Source: Bacteroidetes bacterium GWF2_38_335
GTDB taxonomy: Bacteria; Bacteroidota; Bacteroidia; Bacteroidales; GWF2-38-335
NCBI GenBank assembly: GCA_001769535.1
Contig: MEOH01000010.1
Span: 440,414-504,413 of the forward strand
Length of the DNA: 64,000 nt
Reading direction: 5' to 3'
This document shows, piece by piece, positions 52,801 through 62,023 of the stretch; position 1 is the first letter of the stretch, and every line of letters starts with the position of its first letter. The position numbers and the translations under genes are program-made. A model generated the notes under the pieces. That model had not been told where the DNA came from and did no database searches. It saw only the letters and a list, made by a program, of their open reading frames with translations.

Positions 52801-55800
52801 TGATAATTACATATACTGCATCCCCAACAGCCAACGCAGGCCCCGATCAGGTGAAATGTAAAAACAACAGCGTTACAACACTCGCCGGTGGAGTAACTGT
52901 TGCAACCGGAGGAACATGGACAGGTGGTATTGGCACTTATTCGCCAAACAGCAGCACATTAAATGCTGCCTATACTCCTACAGCAGGGGAACTTGCGGCT
53001 GGATTTGTGACACTCACGCTTACTACAACAGGCAACGGAACTTGTAATGCAGTTACCGACCAGATGACCATCACTTTTACCGATTCACCCACTGCAAATG
53101 CTGGCCCCGACCAGGTAAAATGTTCAAATAATGCAGCAACTACTTTGGCTGGCTCTGTAACCGGAGCGACAGGCGGAACATGGTCAGGTGGTGCCGGAAC
53201 TTATGCGCCGGGAGCAACAACATTAAACGCTGTTTATTCACCTACTGCTGCCGAAAGGACAGCTGGTTTTGTTACCCTAACCCTGACAACTACAGGGAAT
53301 GGACTATGTACAGCTGTGACCGATCAAATGACAATTACTTTTACACCTTCACCAACTGCCAATGCTGGTGTTGATAGATCAATTTGTTCAAACAATCCGA
53401 CAATAACTCTTAACGGTTCTGTAACTGTTGCAACCGGAGGAACATGGACAGGTGGTGGTGGAACATTTTCTCCAAACCCCAATACTTTAAATGCAACTTA
53501 TACTCCAACTGCAGGTGAAATTTCTACAGGATCAGTAAACCTGACTCTTACAACAACAGGGATAGGCACCTGTAATGCTGTTGCTGACAACATGATTATA
53601 ACTTACACAGCTTCACCAACAGCTAATGCTGGTCCCGATCAGGTAAAATGTAAAAATAATGCTGTAACTACACTTGCCGGAGGGATAACTGTTGCCACAG
53701 GTGGATCCTGGTCAGGTGGAACAGGTGTGTTTACACCCAATAACACAACTTTAAATGCCAGCTATACACCTACTGCAGGTGAACTTGCTGCAGGATTTGT
53801 AACATTAACTCTGACAACTACAGGAAATGGTACTTGTAATGCAGTCACCGATCAGATGACCATTACATTTACCGACTCACCAACTGCCAACGCAGGTCCG
53901 GATCAAACAAAATGCGGAAACAATGCGGTTACAACTTTAGCTGGAGCAATAACAGGAGCAACAGGCGGAACCTGGTCTGGTGGAACCGGTACTTTTTTAC
54001 CCAATGCCAGTACATTAAATGCCAGTTATACTCCGTCAGCAGCGGAAATTACTGCCGGAACAGTTACACTTACACTAAGTACCACAGGAAACGGATTATG
54101 TAATGCGGTTACAGATCAAATGATCATTACCATTACCCCGACACCTACTGTTAATGCCGGATTAAACAGATCCATCTGTTCTAATAATCCTACCATCACT
54201 TTAAGCGGAGCAATAACCGTTGCAACAGGGGGTGTTTGGACTGGAGGCAGTGGTACTTTTTCACCCAATGTTAATGCTTTAAATGCTACTTATACTCCTA
54301 CTGCTGGTGAAATTTCTGCCGGATCGGTTACTTTGACACTTACAACCACTGGCGCTGGAACATGTCTGGCTGTTTCTGATGATATGGTTATCACATATAC
54401 TCCTTCACCGACTGTTAATGCAGGAACTGACCAGATTAAATGTAAAAATAATAATGTTGCCACTCTTGCAGGTGCAATTACAGTTGCAACCGGAGGTACA
54501 TGGACAGGAGGAACCGGAGTATATACGCCTAACGCCAATACATTGAATGCTACATACACACCAACTGCAGGCGAACTGGCAACCGGGTTTGTTACTCTCA
54601 CCTTAACATCAACAGGAAATGGTACTTGTATTGCTGTTACTGACCAGATGACCATTACTTATACAAACTCACCCACTGCTGATGCAGGTCCTGATCAAAC
54701 AAAATGTGCCAATAATGCTGTGACGGCTCTTTCAGGTTCTGTTACAGGATCCTTTGGTGGTACCTGGTCAGGTGGAGCTGGTACTTTTGCTCCCAGTGCT
54801 AATTCTTTAAATGCAAATTATACTCCTACATCTGCTGAATTGGCAGCTGGAACATTAACTCTAACATTAACCACAACAGGCAATGGCTTGTGTAATCCAG
54901 AAACTGATCAGGTTGAAATAACTTTTACTCCTGCGCCAACCTCTAATGCAGGTATCGACCAGACTGTTTGTGCAAACAATGCAAATGTTACCTTGAACGG
55001 GGTTGTTACCAATGCTACCGGAGGTCAGTGGACTGGCGGTTCGGGATCATATAATCCAGGCAGCAATGCGCTGAGTATAATTTATTCTCCTTCTCCAGCC
55101 GAAATATCCTCAGGAAGTGTTACTCTTGTTTTAACCACTACCGGCATTGGAAATTGCCTTGCGGTCAGCAATGATATGGTGATCAATTTTACCCCGTCAC
55201 CGGTGACTGAAGCCGGAGCAACAACTTCTTATTGTGCTAACAATGCTGTAATTACATTAAACGGAAGTGTTTCCGGAGCAACTGGTGGCGTTTGGTCGGG
55301 TGGTTTGGGATTGTATTCTGATAACACCGATTTGCATGGCACCTATACACCTACTCTGACTGAAATTGCCTCCGGCTTTGTAACGCTAACTCTAACTTCA
55401 ACAGGTAACGGAACCTGTAATGCTGTTAGTGATGTGGTTACATATAATTTCACTGGAGGCCCCACCGTTAATGCAGATGTCAATCAAACAGTCTGCGCAA
55501 ACAACTCGGGAACTCTTTTGAACGGATCTTATTCCATTTCCACAGGTGCCGTTTGGTCAGGAGGATTGGGAACATATTCGCCCAACAATACCACCATGAA
55601 TGCAGTATATACACCCAGTGCAGCTGAAATTGCAACAGGTATTGTAAATCTTACCTTGACAACAACCGGAAATGGAACTTGCTTACCCGTTACAGATGGT
55701 ATGACCATTACCATCAATCCATCACCTATTGTTACTGCAGGTGCAAATATGAATTCATGTGTCAACAACCCTTCTGTTGTTCTTACGGGATCTGTATTAA

Positions 55801-58800
55801 ATGCTGGTGGTGGGGTTTGGACCGGAGGATTGGGTATTTTCAGTCCTAGCAATACCGCCCTTAATGCCACTTATACACCACATGCAACCGAAATTGCTGC
55901 TGGTACCGTGACTCTTACCTTGACTTCAACCGGCAATGGAAATTGTTTGCCGGTTTCAGATAATATGACAATTACAATTAATCCTGCCCCGATTGTAAAT
56001 GCAGGTACCGATCAGGTAAAATGCGCAAATAACCCTGCCATTACACTTGCCGGTTCTGTTAGCATAGCAACAGGGGGACAGTGGACAGGCGGATTGGGAA
56101 TTTTTAGCCCAAATGCAAACACCCTGAATGCTGTTTATATGCCTTCAGCCACTGAAATTGCCAATGGTTTTGTTAATCTTACATTAACTTCAACCGGAAA
56201 TGGGCAATGCAATTCTGTTACAGATGATATTACCATTACATTTACCGAGGCACCAACCGTTAATGCAGGATCAGATCAGGCAGTTTGTGCCAATAACTCC
56301 TCTGTTACTCTTAATGGTTCAGTTACTATTGCAGGTGGCGGAATTTGGTCTGGAGGAACAGGAACATACAGTCCGAACAATACAACCCTAAATGCAATTT
56401 ATACCCCAAGTATTACAGAGCTTGCAGTTGGAACAGTTAACCTTACACTAACATCTACAGGCAATGGAACTTGTATTGCAGTGCAGGATATTATGGTGGT
56501 TTCCATAGCTCCTTCTCCAATTGTTAATGCCGGGTCAGATTTAAGTTCTTGTGCAAATAATGCCAATGTTACCCTTAATGGCAATATAATGTATGCCGGT
56601 GGCGGAGTTTGGTCGGGGGGCGCTGGTTTCTTTAATCCAGCCAGTACAGCATTGAATGCTGTTTATACTCCAACCGCTTCTGAGATTTCATCAGGGCTGG
56701 TCACATTGACACTCACATCTACTGGCAACGGATCATGTACAGCAGTTACCGATAACGTGAATATTGTTATTGGATCGGCTCCAACTGTCTCAGCCGGTAC
56801 AGATTTTACAGTTTGCTCAAATAATGGCACAGTTGTTCTAAATGGTTTTGTTACTGGTGCTTCCGGAGGAGTATGGTCAGGTGGTTTAGGCATATTTAAT
56901 CCTAATAATTCTGTTTTAAATTCAACTTATACTCCGTCTGCTTCTGAAATTGCTGCCGGTTTTGTTAGCCTGACTCTGACTTCAACTGGCAATGGAAATT
57001 GCGTTGCTGTTAATGATGCAGTATTGATTAATTACACACTTGCTCCCAATGTAAGTGCCGGTGTAAATCAAACTGTTTGTGCAAATAATCCCGAAATTAC
57101 ATTGAGCGGAAGTGTAAGTGTTGCATCCGGAGGATTATGGACAGGAGGTACCGGTACTTTTATTCCAAATGCAACAACTTTGGATGCTCATTATATTCCA
57201 ACTGCCTCAGAGATAAGCTCGGGGTTTGTTGATCTGACTTTAACCTCTACCGGAAATGGATCATGTTTGGCTGTAAATGATCTGGTGCAAATAATAATTG
57301 ATCCGGCACCTTTTGTTTCTGCAGGATTAGATCAGACAATTTGTGTAGACGACCTAACAGTAATTTTAAATGGCATGGTTTCGGGGCCAATTACCAGCAC
57401 TGGGGTTTGGACTACCTCAGGATCTGGTAGTTTTGTGCCTAATACCATTACGTTAAACGGGGCTTATAATTGTAGTGTGGCCGATTCAATCGCAGGGACT
57501 GTTACCTTGTACCTGACCTCAACAAATAATGATGATTGTTTGGCGGTTACTGATTCAATGATTATTACCATACTTCCTGCTGGTACTGCGGATGCTGGTG
57601 ACGATCAGACTGTTTGCGCCAATAATTCGGCTGTTTTTCTTGAAGGGGATGTTTCGGGTGGTGCTGCAACAGGATTCTGGGTCACTTCAGGTTCCGGAGT
57701 TTTTATTCCAAATGCGACCACACTGGATGCAACCTATGTTCCTAGTAATATGGATACTTTACTGGGTACAGTCACTCTTACTCTCAATGCAAACAGTTGC
57801 AATGATGCATCTGATCAGATAGTCGTTACAATTACTCCTGCACCATTTGTTGATGCAGGTGAGGATATTGTAACCTGCGTTGACGAACTTTCAGTAGTTC
57901 TTGAAGGGGTTATAAATGGAGGAACAACTACTGGTATCTGGACAACAACCGGAACAGGCACATTCAGTCCAAACAACACAACACTTAATGCAACTTATAA
58001 CGCAAGTGCAGCAGATTCGGCAAATCAATATATAACTTTGGTTTTAACTTCTACCAATAACGGCGACTGTATTGTTGTTCAGGATTCTGTGCATCTGAGC
58101 ATACTGGATGCCGGAATTGCAAATGCTGGATTTGACCAGACATTATGTTCTAATAATGCGGTGGTTGACCTTAACGGCAGTATTACAGGTGGAGCAACTG
58201 AAGGGATATGGAGTACTTCTGGTTCGGGTGAATTTTTACCTGATAATACATCACTTATTACTACATACATTCCAAGTTCGGCAGATACAGCAACTGGTTC
58301 AGTTACTCTGGCTCTAACAGCCACCAATAGTTGTAATTTTGCCATGGATATCATTTTCATCAACTTTTCGCCTGCTCCCACTTCAAATGCAGGAATAGAC
58401 CAAACTGTTTGTGCTAATAATGCTGATGTTATACTGTCGGGGGCTGTTTCTATTGCGACGGGAGGGCAGTGGTCTACCACCGGAACAGGAACTTTCCTTC
58501 CCAATAGCACCAGCCTTAACGCCACCTATGTGCCCGGCGCACAGGATATAATTGACGGAGAAGTTGCAATTTTGCTTACTACTACCGGTAATGGTGGATG
58601 TAACCCTGTTGTGGACTCAACCATTATCACCATTACTCCGGCCCCTGTTGTATGGGCAGGCCCCGATCAGGAAGTTTGTACCTCGGCCGACTCAACCATT
58701 ATGTTGGGTAATGTGAATGGCGGAACAACAACCGGAACATGGACCAGCTCAGGTACAGGTACATTTTCAAATGCTGATGATCTTGGTGCATATTACTATT

Positions 58801-60953
58801 TTAGTCCGGCTGACGTCGCCTTTGGCTCTGTTACTCTTACATTGACCTCGACCAATAATGGAACCTGCGATGAAGTAAGCGATGATGTCATTATTTCCTT
58901 TGGAAACTCGGTTTTTGCTTTAGCAGGTGATGATGTTACGGTTTGTGCTGATAACCTTGATATTTCGCTAAGCGGATTTGTAACTGGTGGCTCCTCTACA
59001 GGGCAATGGCTGACATCCGGAACAGGTACTTTTACTCCCGATAATCAACAATTAGAAGTCACATACCATTGCAGCTCAGTGGATTCTGTGCTCGGAGAGA
59101 TAGATATAATCCTTGAAACAACTAATAACGGCGGTTGCGAAGCCGGCCATGATACCCTTACAATATTTATTGATCCGATTCCTTTTGTTGATGCCGGAGA
59201 CAATATTATTGCCTGTTTGGGGACTGACTCTATTGAACTTGCAGGGGTTGTTAACAACGCTGACGGGCAGATTTGGACTACCCTCGGTTCGGGAACTTTC
59301 TTCCCCAATGATACTGCAATCAATGTGACTTACATTGCCAGTGTTGCCGACAGCATTAACGGCTCTGTGGATATCATCCTTACTACCACAGGAAACCATT
59401 CATGCTCCGCTGTCTCAGATCAGGTAAACATCAGTTTTACTATACCTGTTGATCCTGCATTTACCAGTGCAGTATCTTGTGCCGGAAGAGAAACTGATAT
59501 AAGCGATAATTCAACTGTTACCGAAGGTACCATCACCGATTATGAATGGATGATTGATGGTGCCGATGTACTGCATGGTGCAAATATTTCCTATACCTTT
59601 GATGTCACCGGAATTCACAACATTTCACTTACTGTGTATTCCAGCTTGGGTTGTGCTTATACCGAAAACTCAACAATTTTTGTTAATCCTTTGCCGGAGC
59701 CTGCTTTTACAGCGACCACCGAGTGTTTTAGAGATGAAGTTGGGTTTACTGATGAGTCAACTATTTCATCCGGAACCATTACCGGCTGGCTGTGGTATTT
59801 TGATGATGGCGACTCAAGCCTGGTTCAGAACCCGACTCATTTATACAGTGAGGACAACGACTTTGATGTGCAATTGATTGTGTATTCAAATGTCGGATGT
59901 TCATCATCAATTACATCTGAAATAGAAGTGTATCCCGTACCAACAAGCGGTTTCACCTACCTGTTTGACTGTGGAACATCAACCGTTACATTTACCGATG
60001 CCTCTTCGGCAGAAGGTAATCTCGTTGATAGCTGGAACTGGACATTTGGTGACGGTTTGACTTCGACTGGTCAGAACCCCGTTCATCCATATGGTGCTGC
60101 CGGAGATTACACGGTGACGCTGATTTCAGGTTCATCAGTTAATTGCTCTGACACATCTGAATTATTGATCAGTCTGAATTCAATTGATGCCGGTTTCACA
60201 TTTACAAATCAATGTCCGGGCGATTCGGCTCATTTTGCTGATATTACAGACTACTCAGGCGGTGAAGGTGATTCATGGGTATGGAACTTCGGTGATGGAG
60301 GTACATCTGCCTTGCAAAACCCAGGGCATGCATATTCAGATGACGGGAATTATACCATTACACTGATTGTAACATCTGATCAGGGTTGTATTGATACACT
60401 TTCACAGAATATCACAATCTATCCGAAACCCACTGCAGGCTTTTCTTATTATGCTGAATATTATATTATAAATGAAACTGTCGAATTTACGGATGAGTCA
60501 TCCGGAGCAGGGGAGTGGTCGTGGAATTTTGGTGATTCGTTGGGCACCTCAACAATACAGAATCCCCTTTATGTCTATAACACAGTAGGTATTTTTGATA
60601 TTTATCAGCTTGTAACAAATCAATGGGGCTGTCACGATACTGCTGTGATGAATATCATTATTGAAGGACTTGAGGAAATTTATCCGCCAAAAGTCCCGAC
60701 AGGATTTACCCCAAATAATGACGGTACTAATGATATATATTACGTGCGAGGAGGGCCGTTTAGTAATCTGGAATTCAAGGTTTACAACGGGTGGGGTCAA
60801 TTACTGTTTGAAAGTTACGACCAGTCGGTTGGCTGGGATGGAACATACAAAGGAAAGGATCAACCAATCGGAGTGTATGTTTATACCATAAAAGCCACAA
60901 CGGTTGATGGAAACAATTATGAGAAAACAGGTGAAATTTCATTAATCAGATAA
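49851..60953 (+). CDS. Giant secreted repeat adhesin with gliding motility-type sorting domain (3700 residues)
   Basis: An exceptionally large T9SS cargo. Order: signal peptide (1-21); an N-terminal domain (about 25-460) resembling the IgGFc-binding-like domain (GTTFWFAAPE, KDSKRHAGQTCYDLIGDQ, VYCTQVTGFG); 31 tandem repeats of about 88 residues (468 to about 3199), each with two Cys (positions 9 and 71 of the unit) that may form a disulfide; about five PKD domains (3200 to about 3605); and a C-terminal type B (CHU_C/gliding) sorting domain starting near VPTGFTPNNDGTNDIYY. Repeats 4-12 follow a three-unit super-period (264 residues). The next gene, 11 bases on, is a PorP/SprF protein, the usual partner for type B cargo. 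It is probably a long surface adhesin, comparable in role but not in repeat type to SprB. Confidence 0.9.
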   Translation: MKKLLLLAVLIPFFTYQVMSQTGTTFWFAAPEVTSGHNDVGPTLRFTNTSSTSNATVTVTQPRNAAFVITPNPIVIPANGTYSLVLDAAPNNYKALIENTPTNAILDKGLLIQSDVEITAYYEVNNSNNNEIFALKGANSLGTEFYVPITLNSMTANTLYNQTALTPIALSTFDIVATEDATTVQIFSHTALDGHAANIPFSITLQRGQTYSAGWSGANYQNPNTQPAGAVILSDKPIAVTVKEDSKRHAGQTCYDLIGDQIVPVNIVGTDYVIIKGQLNATAGESFFILATQNGTNVYVNGAATPVATLFAGQTYFQDNITLNRYYIHTDKPVYCTQVTGFGCELGSALLPPLNCAGSETVSFVRSTTEAFYLNIMVRAGNEGNFNLQGGSNPLVIQATDFAVVPGTGGEWLSTYGKQFTLLEVPQGVNMRLTNSTDVFGLGIINGAATTGCRYGFFSEFSAAIIVNAGPDQTICGNTTANLTGSVTGGAISGIWTTSGTGTFTPSATDLNATYVPGTLDTIAGTVTLTLTSTSNCFPVTDQMTITITDAPWISAGADASVCRNNPNYTLNGHVTIAGGAQWSGGGGSFVPNNTTLNATYVPTAGELTAGTVTLTLTSILNGTCNPVSDNITITYTDAPTANAGPDVTVCANDPNVDLNGAVTIATGGSWTGGTGSYFPGSNALSTTYTPSPGEISAGSINLTLTTTGNGNCTSVSDVIHVTITAAPTANAGPDQVKCKNNSVTTLAGSVTIATGGVWSGGTGVYSPNNTTLGASYTPTAGELAAGFVTLTLTTTGNGDCLAVTDQMTITFTDSPTANAGPDQVKCSNNAATTLAGSVTGVTGGTWSGGAGTYAPGATTLNAVYTPTAAERTAGFVNLTLTTTGNGLCNAVTDQMTITFTPSPTVNAGVDRSICSNNPTITLNGSVTVATGGTWSGGGGTFSPNPNTLNASYTPTAGEISTGSVNLTLTSTGNGTCNAVSDNMIITYTASPTANAGPDQVKCKNNSVTTLAGGVTVATGGTWTGGIGTYSPNSSTLNAAYTPTAGELAAGFVTLTLTTTGNGTCNAVTDQMTITFTDSPTANAGPDQVKCSNNAATTLAGSVTGATGGTWSGGAGTYAPGATTLNAVYSPTAAERTAGFVTLTLTTTGNGLCTAVTDQMTITFTPSPTANAGVDRSICSNNPTITLNGSVTVATGGTWTGGGGTFSPNPNTLNATYTPTAGEISTGSVNLTLTTTGIGTCNAVADNMIITYTASPTANAGPDQVKCKNNAVTTLAGGITVATGGSWSGGTGVFTPNNTTLNASYTPTAGELAAGFVTLTLTTTGNGTCNAVTDQMTITFTDSPTANAGPDQTKCGNNAVTTLAGAITGATGGTWSGGTGTFLPNASTLNASYTPSAAEITAGTVTLTLSTTGNGLCNAVTDQMIITITPTPTVNAGLNRSICSNNPTITLSGAITVATGGVWTGGSGTFSPNVNALNATYTPTAGEISAGSVTLTLTTTGAGTCLAVSDDMVITYTPSPTVNAGTDQIKCKNNNVATLAGAITVATGGTWTGGTGVYTPNANTLNATYTPTAGELATGFVTLTLTSTGNGTCIAVTDQMTITYTNSPTADAGPDQTKCANNAVTALSGSVTGSFGGTWSGGAGTFAPSANSLNANYTPTSAELAAGTLTLTLTTTGNGLCNPETDQVEITFTPAPTSNAGIDQTVCANNANVTLNGVVTNATGGQWTGGSGSYNPGSNALSIIYSPSPAEISSGSVTLVLTTTGIGNCLAVSNDMVINFTPSPVTEAGATTSYCANNAVITLNGSVSGATGGVWSGGLGLYSDNTDLHGTYTPTLTEIASGFVTLTLTSTGNGTCNAVSDVVTYNFTGGPTVNADVNQTVCANNSGTLLNGSYSISTGAVWSGGLGTYSPNNTTMNAVYTPSAAEIATGIVNLTLTTTGNGTCLPVTDGMTITINPSPIVTAGANMNSCVNNPSVVLTGSVLNAGGGVWTGGLGIFSPSNTALNATYTPHATEIAAGTVTLTLTSTGNGNCLPVSDNMTITINPAPIVNAGTDQVKCANNPAITLAGSVSIATGGQWTGGLGIFSPNANTLNAVYMPSATEIANGFVNLTLTSTGNGQCNSVTDDITITFTEAPTVNAGSDQAVCANNSSVTLNGSVTIAGGGIWSGGTGTYSPNNTTLNAIYTPSITELAVGTVNLTLTSTGNGTCIAVQDIMVVSIAPSPIVNAGSDLSSCANNANVTLNGNIMYAGGGVWSGGAGFFNPASTALNAVYTPTASEISSGLVTLTLTSTGNGSCTAVTDNVNIVIGSAPTVSAGTDFTVCSNNGTVVLNGFVTGASGGVWSGGLGIFNPNNSVLNSTYTPSASEIAAGFVSLTLTSTGNGNCVAVNDAVLINYTLAPNVSAGVNQTVCANNPEITLSGSVSVASGGLWTGGTGTFIPNATTLDAHYIPTASEISSGFVDLTLTSTGNGSCLAVNDLVQIIIDPAPFVSAGLDQTICVDDLTVILNGMVSGPITSTGVWTTSGSGSFVPNTITLNGAYNCSVADSIAGTVTLYLTSTNNDDCLAVTDSMIITILPAGTADAGDDQTVCANNSAVFLEGDVSGGAATGFWVTSGSGVFIPNATTLDATYVPSNMDTLLGTVTLTLNANSCNDASDQIVVTITPAPFVDAGEDIVTCVDELSVVLEGVINGGTTTGIWTTTGTGTFSPNNTTLNATYNASAADSANQYITLVLTSTNNGDCIVVQDSVHLSILDAGIANAGFDQTLCSNNAVVDLNGSITGGATEGIWSTSGSGEFLPDNTSLITTYIPSSADTATGSVTLALTATNSCNFAMDIIFINFSPAPTSNAGIDQTVCANNADVILSGAVSIATGGQWSTTGTGTFLPNSTSLNATYVPGAQDIIDGEVAILLTTTGNGGCNPVVDSTIITITPAPVVWAGPDQEVCTSADSTIMLGNVNGGTTTGTWTSSGTGTFSNADDLGAYYYFSPADVAFGSVTLTLTSTNNGTCDEVSDDVIISFGNSVFALAGDDVTVCADNLDISLSGFVTGGSSTGQWLTSGTGTFTPDNQQLEVTYHCSSVDSVLGEIDIILETTNNGGCEAGHDTLTIFIDPIPFVDAGDNIIACLGTDSIELAGVVNNADGQIWTTLGSGTFFPNDTAINVTYIASVADSINGSVDIILTTTGNHSCSAVSDQVNISFTIPVDPAFTSAVSCAGRETDISDNSTVTEGTITDYEWMIDGADVLHGANISYTFDVTGIHNISLTVYSSLGCAYTENSTIFVNPLPEPAFTATTECFRDEVGFTDESTISSGTITGWLWYFDDGDSSLVQNPTHLYSEDNDFDVQLIVYSNVGCSSSITSEIEVYPVPTSGFTYLFDCGTSTVTFTDASSAEGNLVDSWNWTFGDGLTSTGQNPVHPYGAAGDYTVTLISGSSVNCSDTSELLISLNSIDAGFTFTNQCPGDSAHFADITDYSGGEGDSWVWNFGDGGTSALQNPGHAYSDDGNYTITLIVTSDQGCIDTLSQNITIYPKPTAGFSYYAEYYIINETVEFTDESSGAGEWSWNFGDSLGTSTIQNPLYVYNTVGIFDIYQLVTNQWGCHDTAVMNIIIEGLEEIYPPKVPTGFTPNNDGTNDIYYVRGGPFSNLEFKVYNGWGQLLFESYDQSVGWDGTYKGKDQPIGVYVYTIKATTVDGNNYEKTGEISLIR
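51252..59440 (+). repeat. 31 tandem 264-bp repeats encoding 88-residue Ig-like units
   Basis: Unit boundaries can be set at the N-A-G-P-D-Q-like start of each repeat. The span is 8188 bases, or 31 x 264. Identical points in the three-unit super-period fall at 52041, 52833, 53625 and 54417, exactly 792 bases apart. Neighbouring copies differ mostly at third codon positions while the encoded protein stays nearly the same. The last 8 copies diverge more and some carry small indels. Confidence 0.9.
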
Positions 60954-60964
60954 AAACTACTGCC

Positions 60965-61948
60965 ATGAAAACAAGAATTATAACCATCGTTACAGTACTA
61001 TTCGCAGTAGTTTTTACTCCGGATAGTATCAAATCACAAGACGCCCATCTGTCTCAGTATGATGCCGCGCCGATGATTTTGAACCCTTCTTTTACCGGTT
61101 TGTTTACCGATGCCGAATATCGGATATCTTCGCAATTTCGCAATCAGTGGGGTGCCATTGCCACTAAATACACAACATCTTCACTTGGTTACGAAATGCC
61201 AATAAAACAAAGGTTTGGTGTAGGAGGTTACCTTTTGAACGACGACGGCGCTAAAGTTTATAATGCTTTCAATTTTATCCTATCAGGTGCTTATCTGATA
61301 TCCACACCGGGATACAATGAAAGTAAGATGTCGGTGGGTATGAACATCGGTTTTATTTACAAAAGCACAAAAGTTGACCGGCTGATCTTTGACAATCAGT
61401 GGGAGGATGGAAATTTTGATCCGGATCTTCCAAGTGGAGAAGTATTTGAGAAGAACGGACTAATTATGCCCGAGGTGAGTATTGGATTTAATTATGCTTC
61501 CACAAATGATGAAAAAGATGTAAACCCCTATGGCGGTTTGGCCCTTTATCACTGCACTTTTCCGAAGGAATCATTTCTTGGTACCCAGGAAAGCAGATTG
61601 CCAATGAGGTTTGTACTCCACGGGGGAGCAAAGATAAAAACTTCGGAGCAGCTCACTGTTGATCCAAAATTTCTGATCATGAGGCAACGAAATGCTATGG
61701 AAATTACTCCGGGCGCCAGATTCAATTATGAATTACCCCAAAATAACATCATTGTGATGGGAGGAATTCACTATAGGGTTAAAGATGCTTTTATTTTTGA
61801 AGCCGGACTTGAATACCGTAACTTCATTTATAAGATGAGTTATGATTTTAACTCTTCAGCATTAAAACAATTTACCAACGGAAAAGGCGGATTGGAATTC
61901 TCCCTTATTTTTAAAGGGAGTAAGGCAGCCGGATCAAGGCTTATATAA
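60965..61948 (+). CDS. PorP/SprF-family outer membrane protein
   Basis: A 327-residue beta-barrel with signal peptide (about residues 1-24, ending IKSQ) and the family hallmark LNPSFTGLF (about 39-47), followed by alternating strands (for example YRISSQFRNQWG). PorP/SprF proteins work with T9SS to deliver or anchor cargo carrying type B sorting domains. It starts 11 bases after the giant adhesin gene, so it is very likely its dedicated partner. A strong terminator follows. Confidence 0.92.
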   Translation: MKTRIITIVTVLFAVVFTPDSIKSQDAHLSQYDAAPMILNPSFTGLFTDAEYRISSQFRNQWGAIATKYTTSSLGYEMPIKQRFGVGGYLLNDDGAKVYNAFNFILSGAYLISTPGYNESKMSVGMNIGFIYKSTKVDRLIFDNQWEDGNFDPDLPSGEVFEKNGLIMPEVSIGFNYASTNDEKDVNPYGGLALYHCTFPKESFLGTQESRLPMRFVLHGGAKIKTSEQLTVDPKFLIMRQRNAMEITPGARFNYELPQNNIIVMGGIHYRVKDAFIFEAGLEYRNFIYKMSYDFNSSALKQFTNGKGGLEFSLIFKGSKAAGSRLI

Positions 61949-61956
61949 AAGTATCA

Positions 61957-62023
61957 TAAAAAAGAAAGGCTGTTACTAAATGGGTTTGCGGAACAAAACC
62001 CATTTAGTAACAGCTTCTTTTTT
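61957..62023. terminator. Bidirectional rho-independent terminator
   Basis: Perfect 19-bp inverted repeat GCTGTTACTAAATGGGTTT (61969-61987) / AAACCCATTTAGTAACAGC (61996-62014) around an 8-base loop, flanked by A-rich DNA on the left (from 61957) and CTTTTTT on the right (to 62023). It serves both convergent genes and its right end runs into the stop codon of the PorE-like gene. Confidence 0.9.

Noticed and set aside
52055-58525. Many antisense and alternate-frame open stretches in the adhesin repeat array
   Set aside because: They recur with the repeat period because the same codon pattern keeps other frames open. None has a signal, domain or promoter.
51252-59440. The tandem repeats as a CRISPR array or satellite DNA
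   Set aside because: Units are 264 bases, in frame, with no short identical repeat/unique spacer pattern, and they encode conserved protein.
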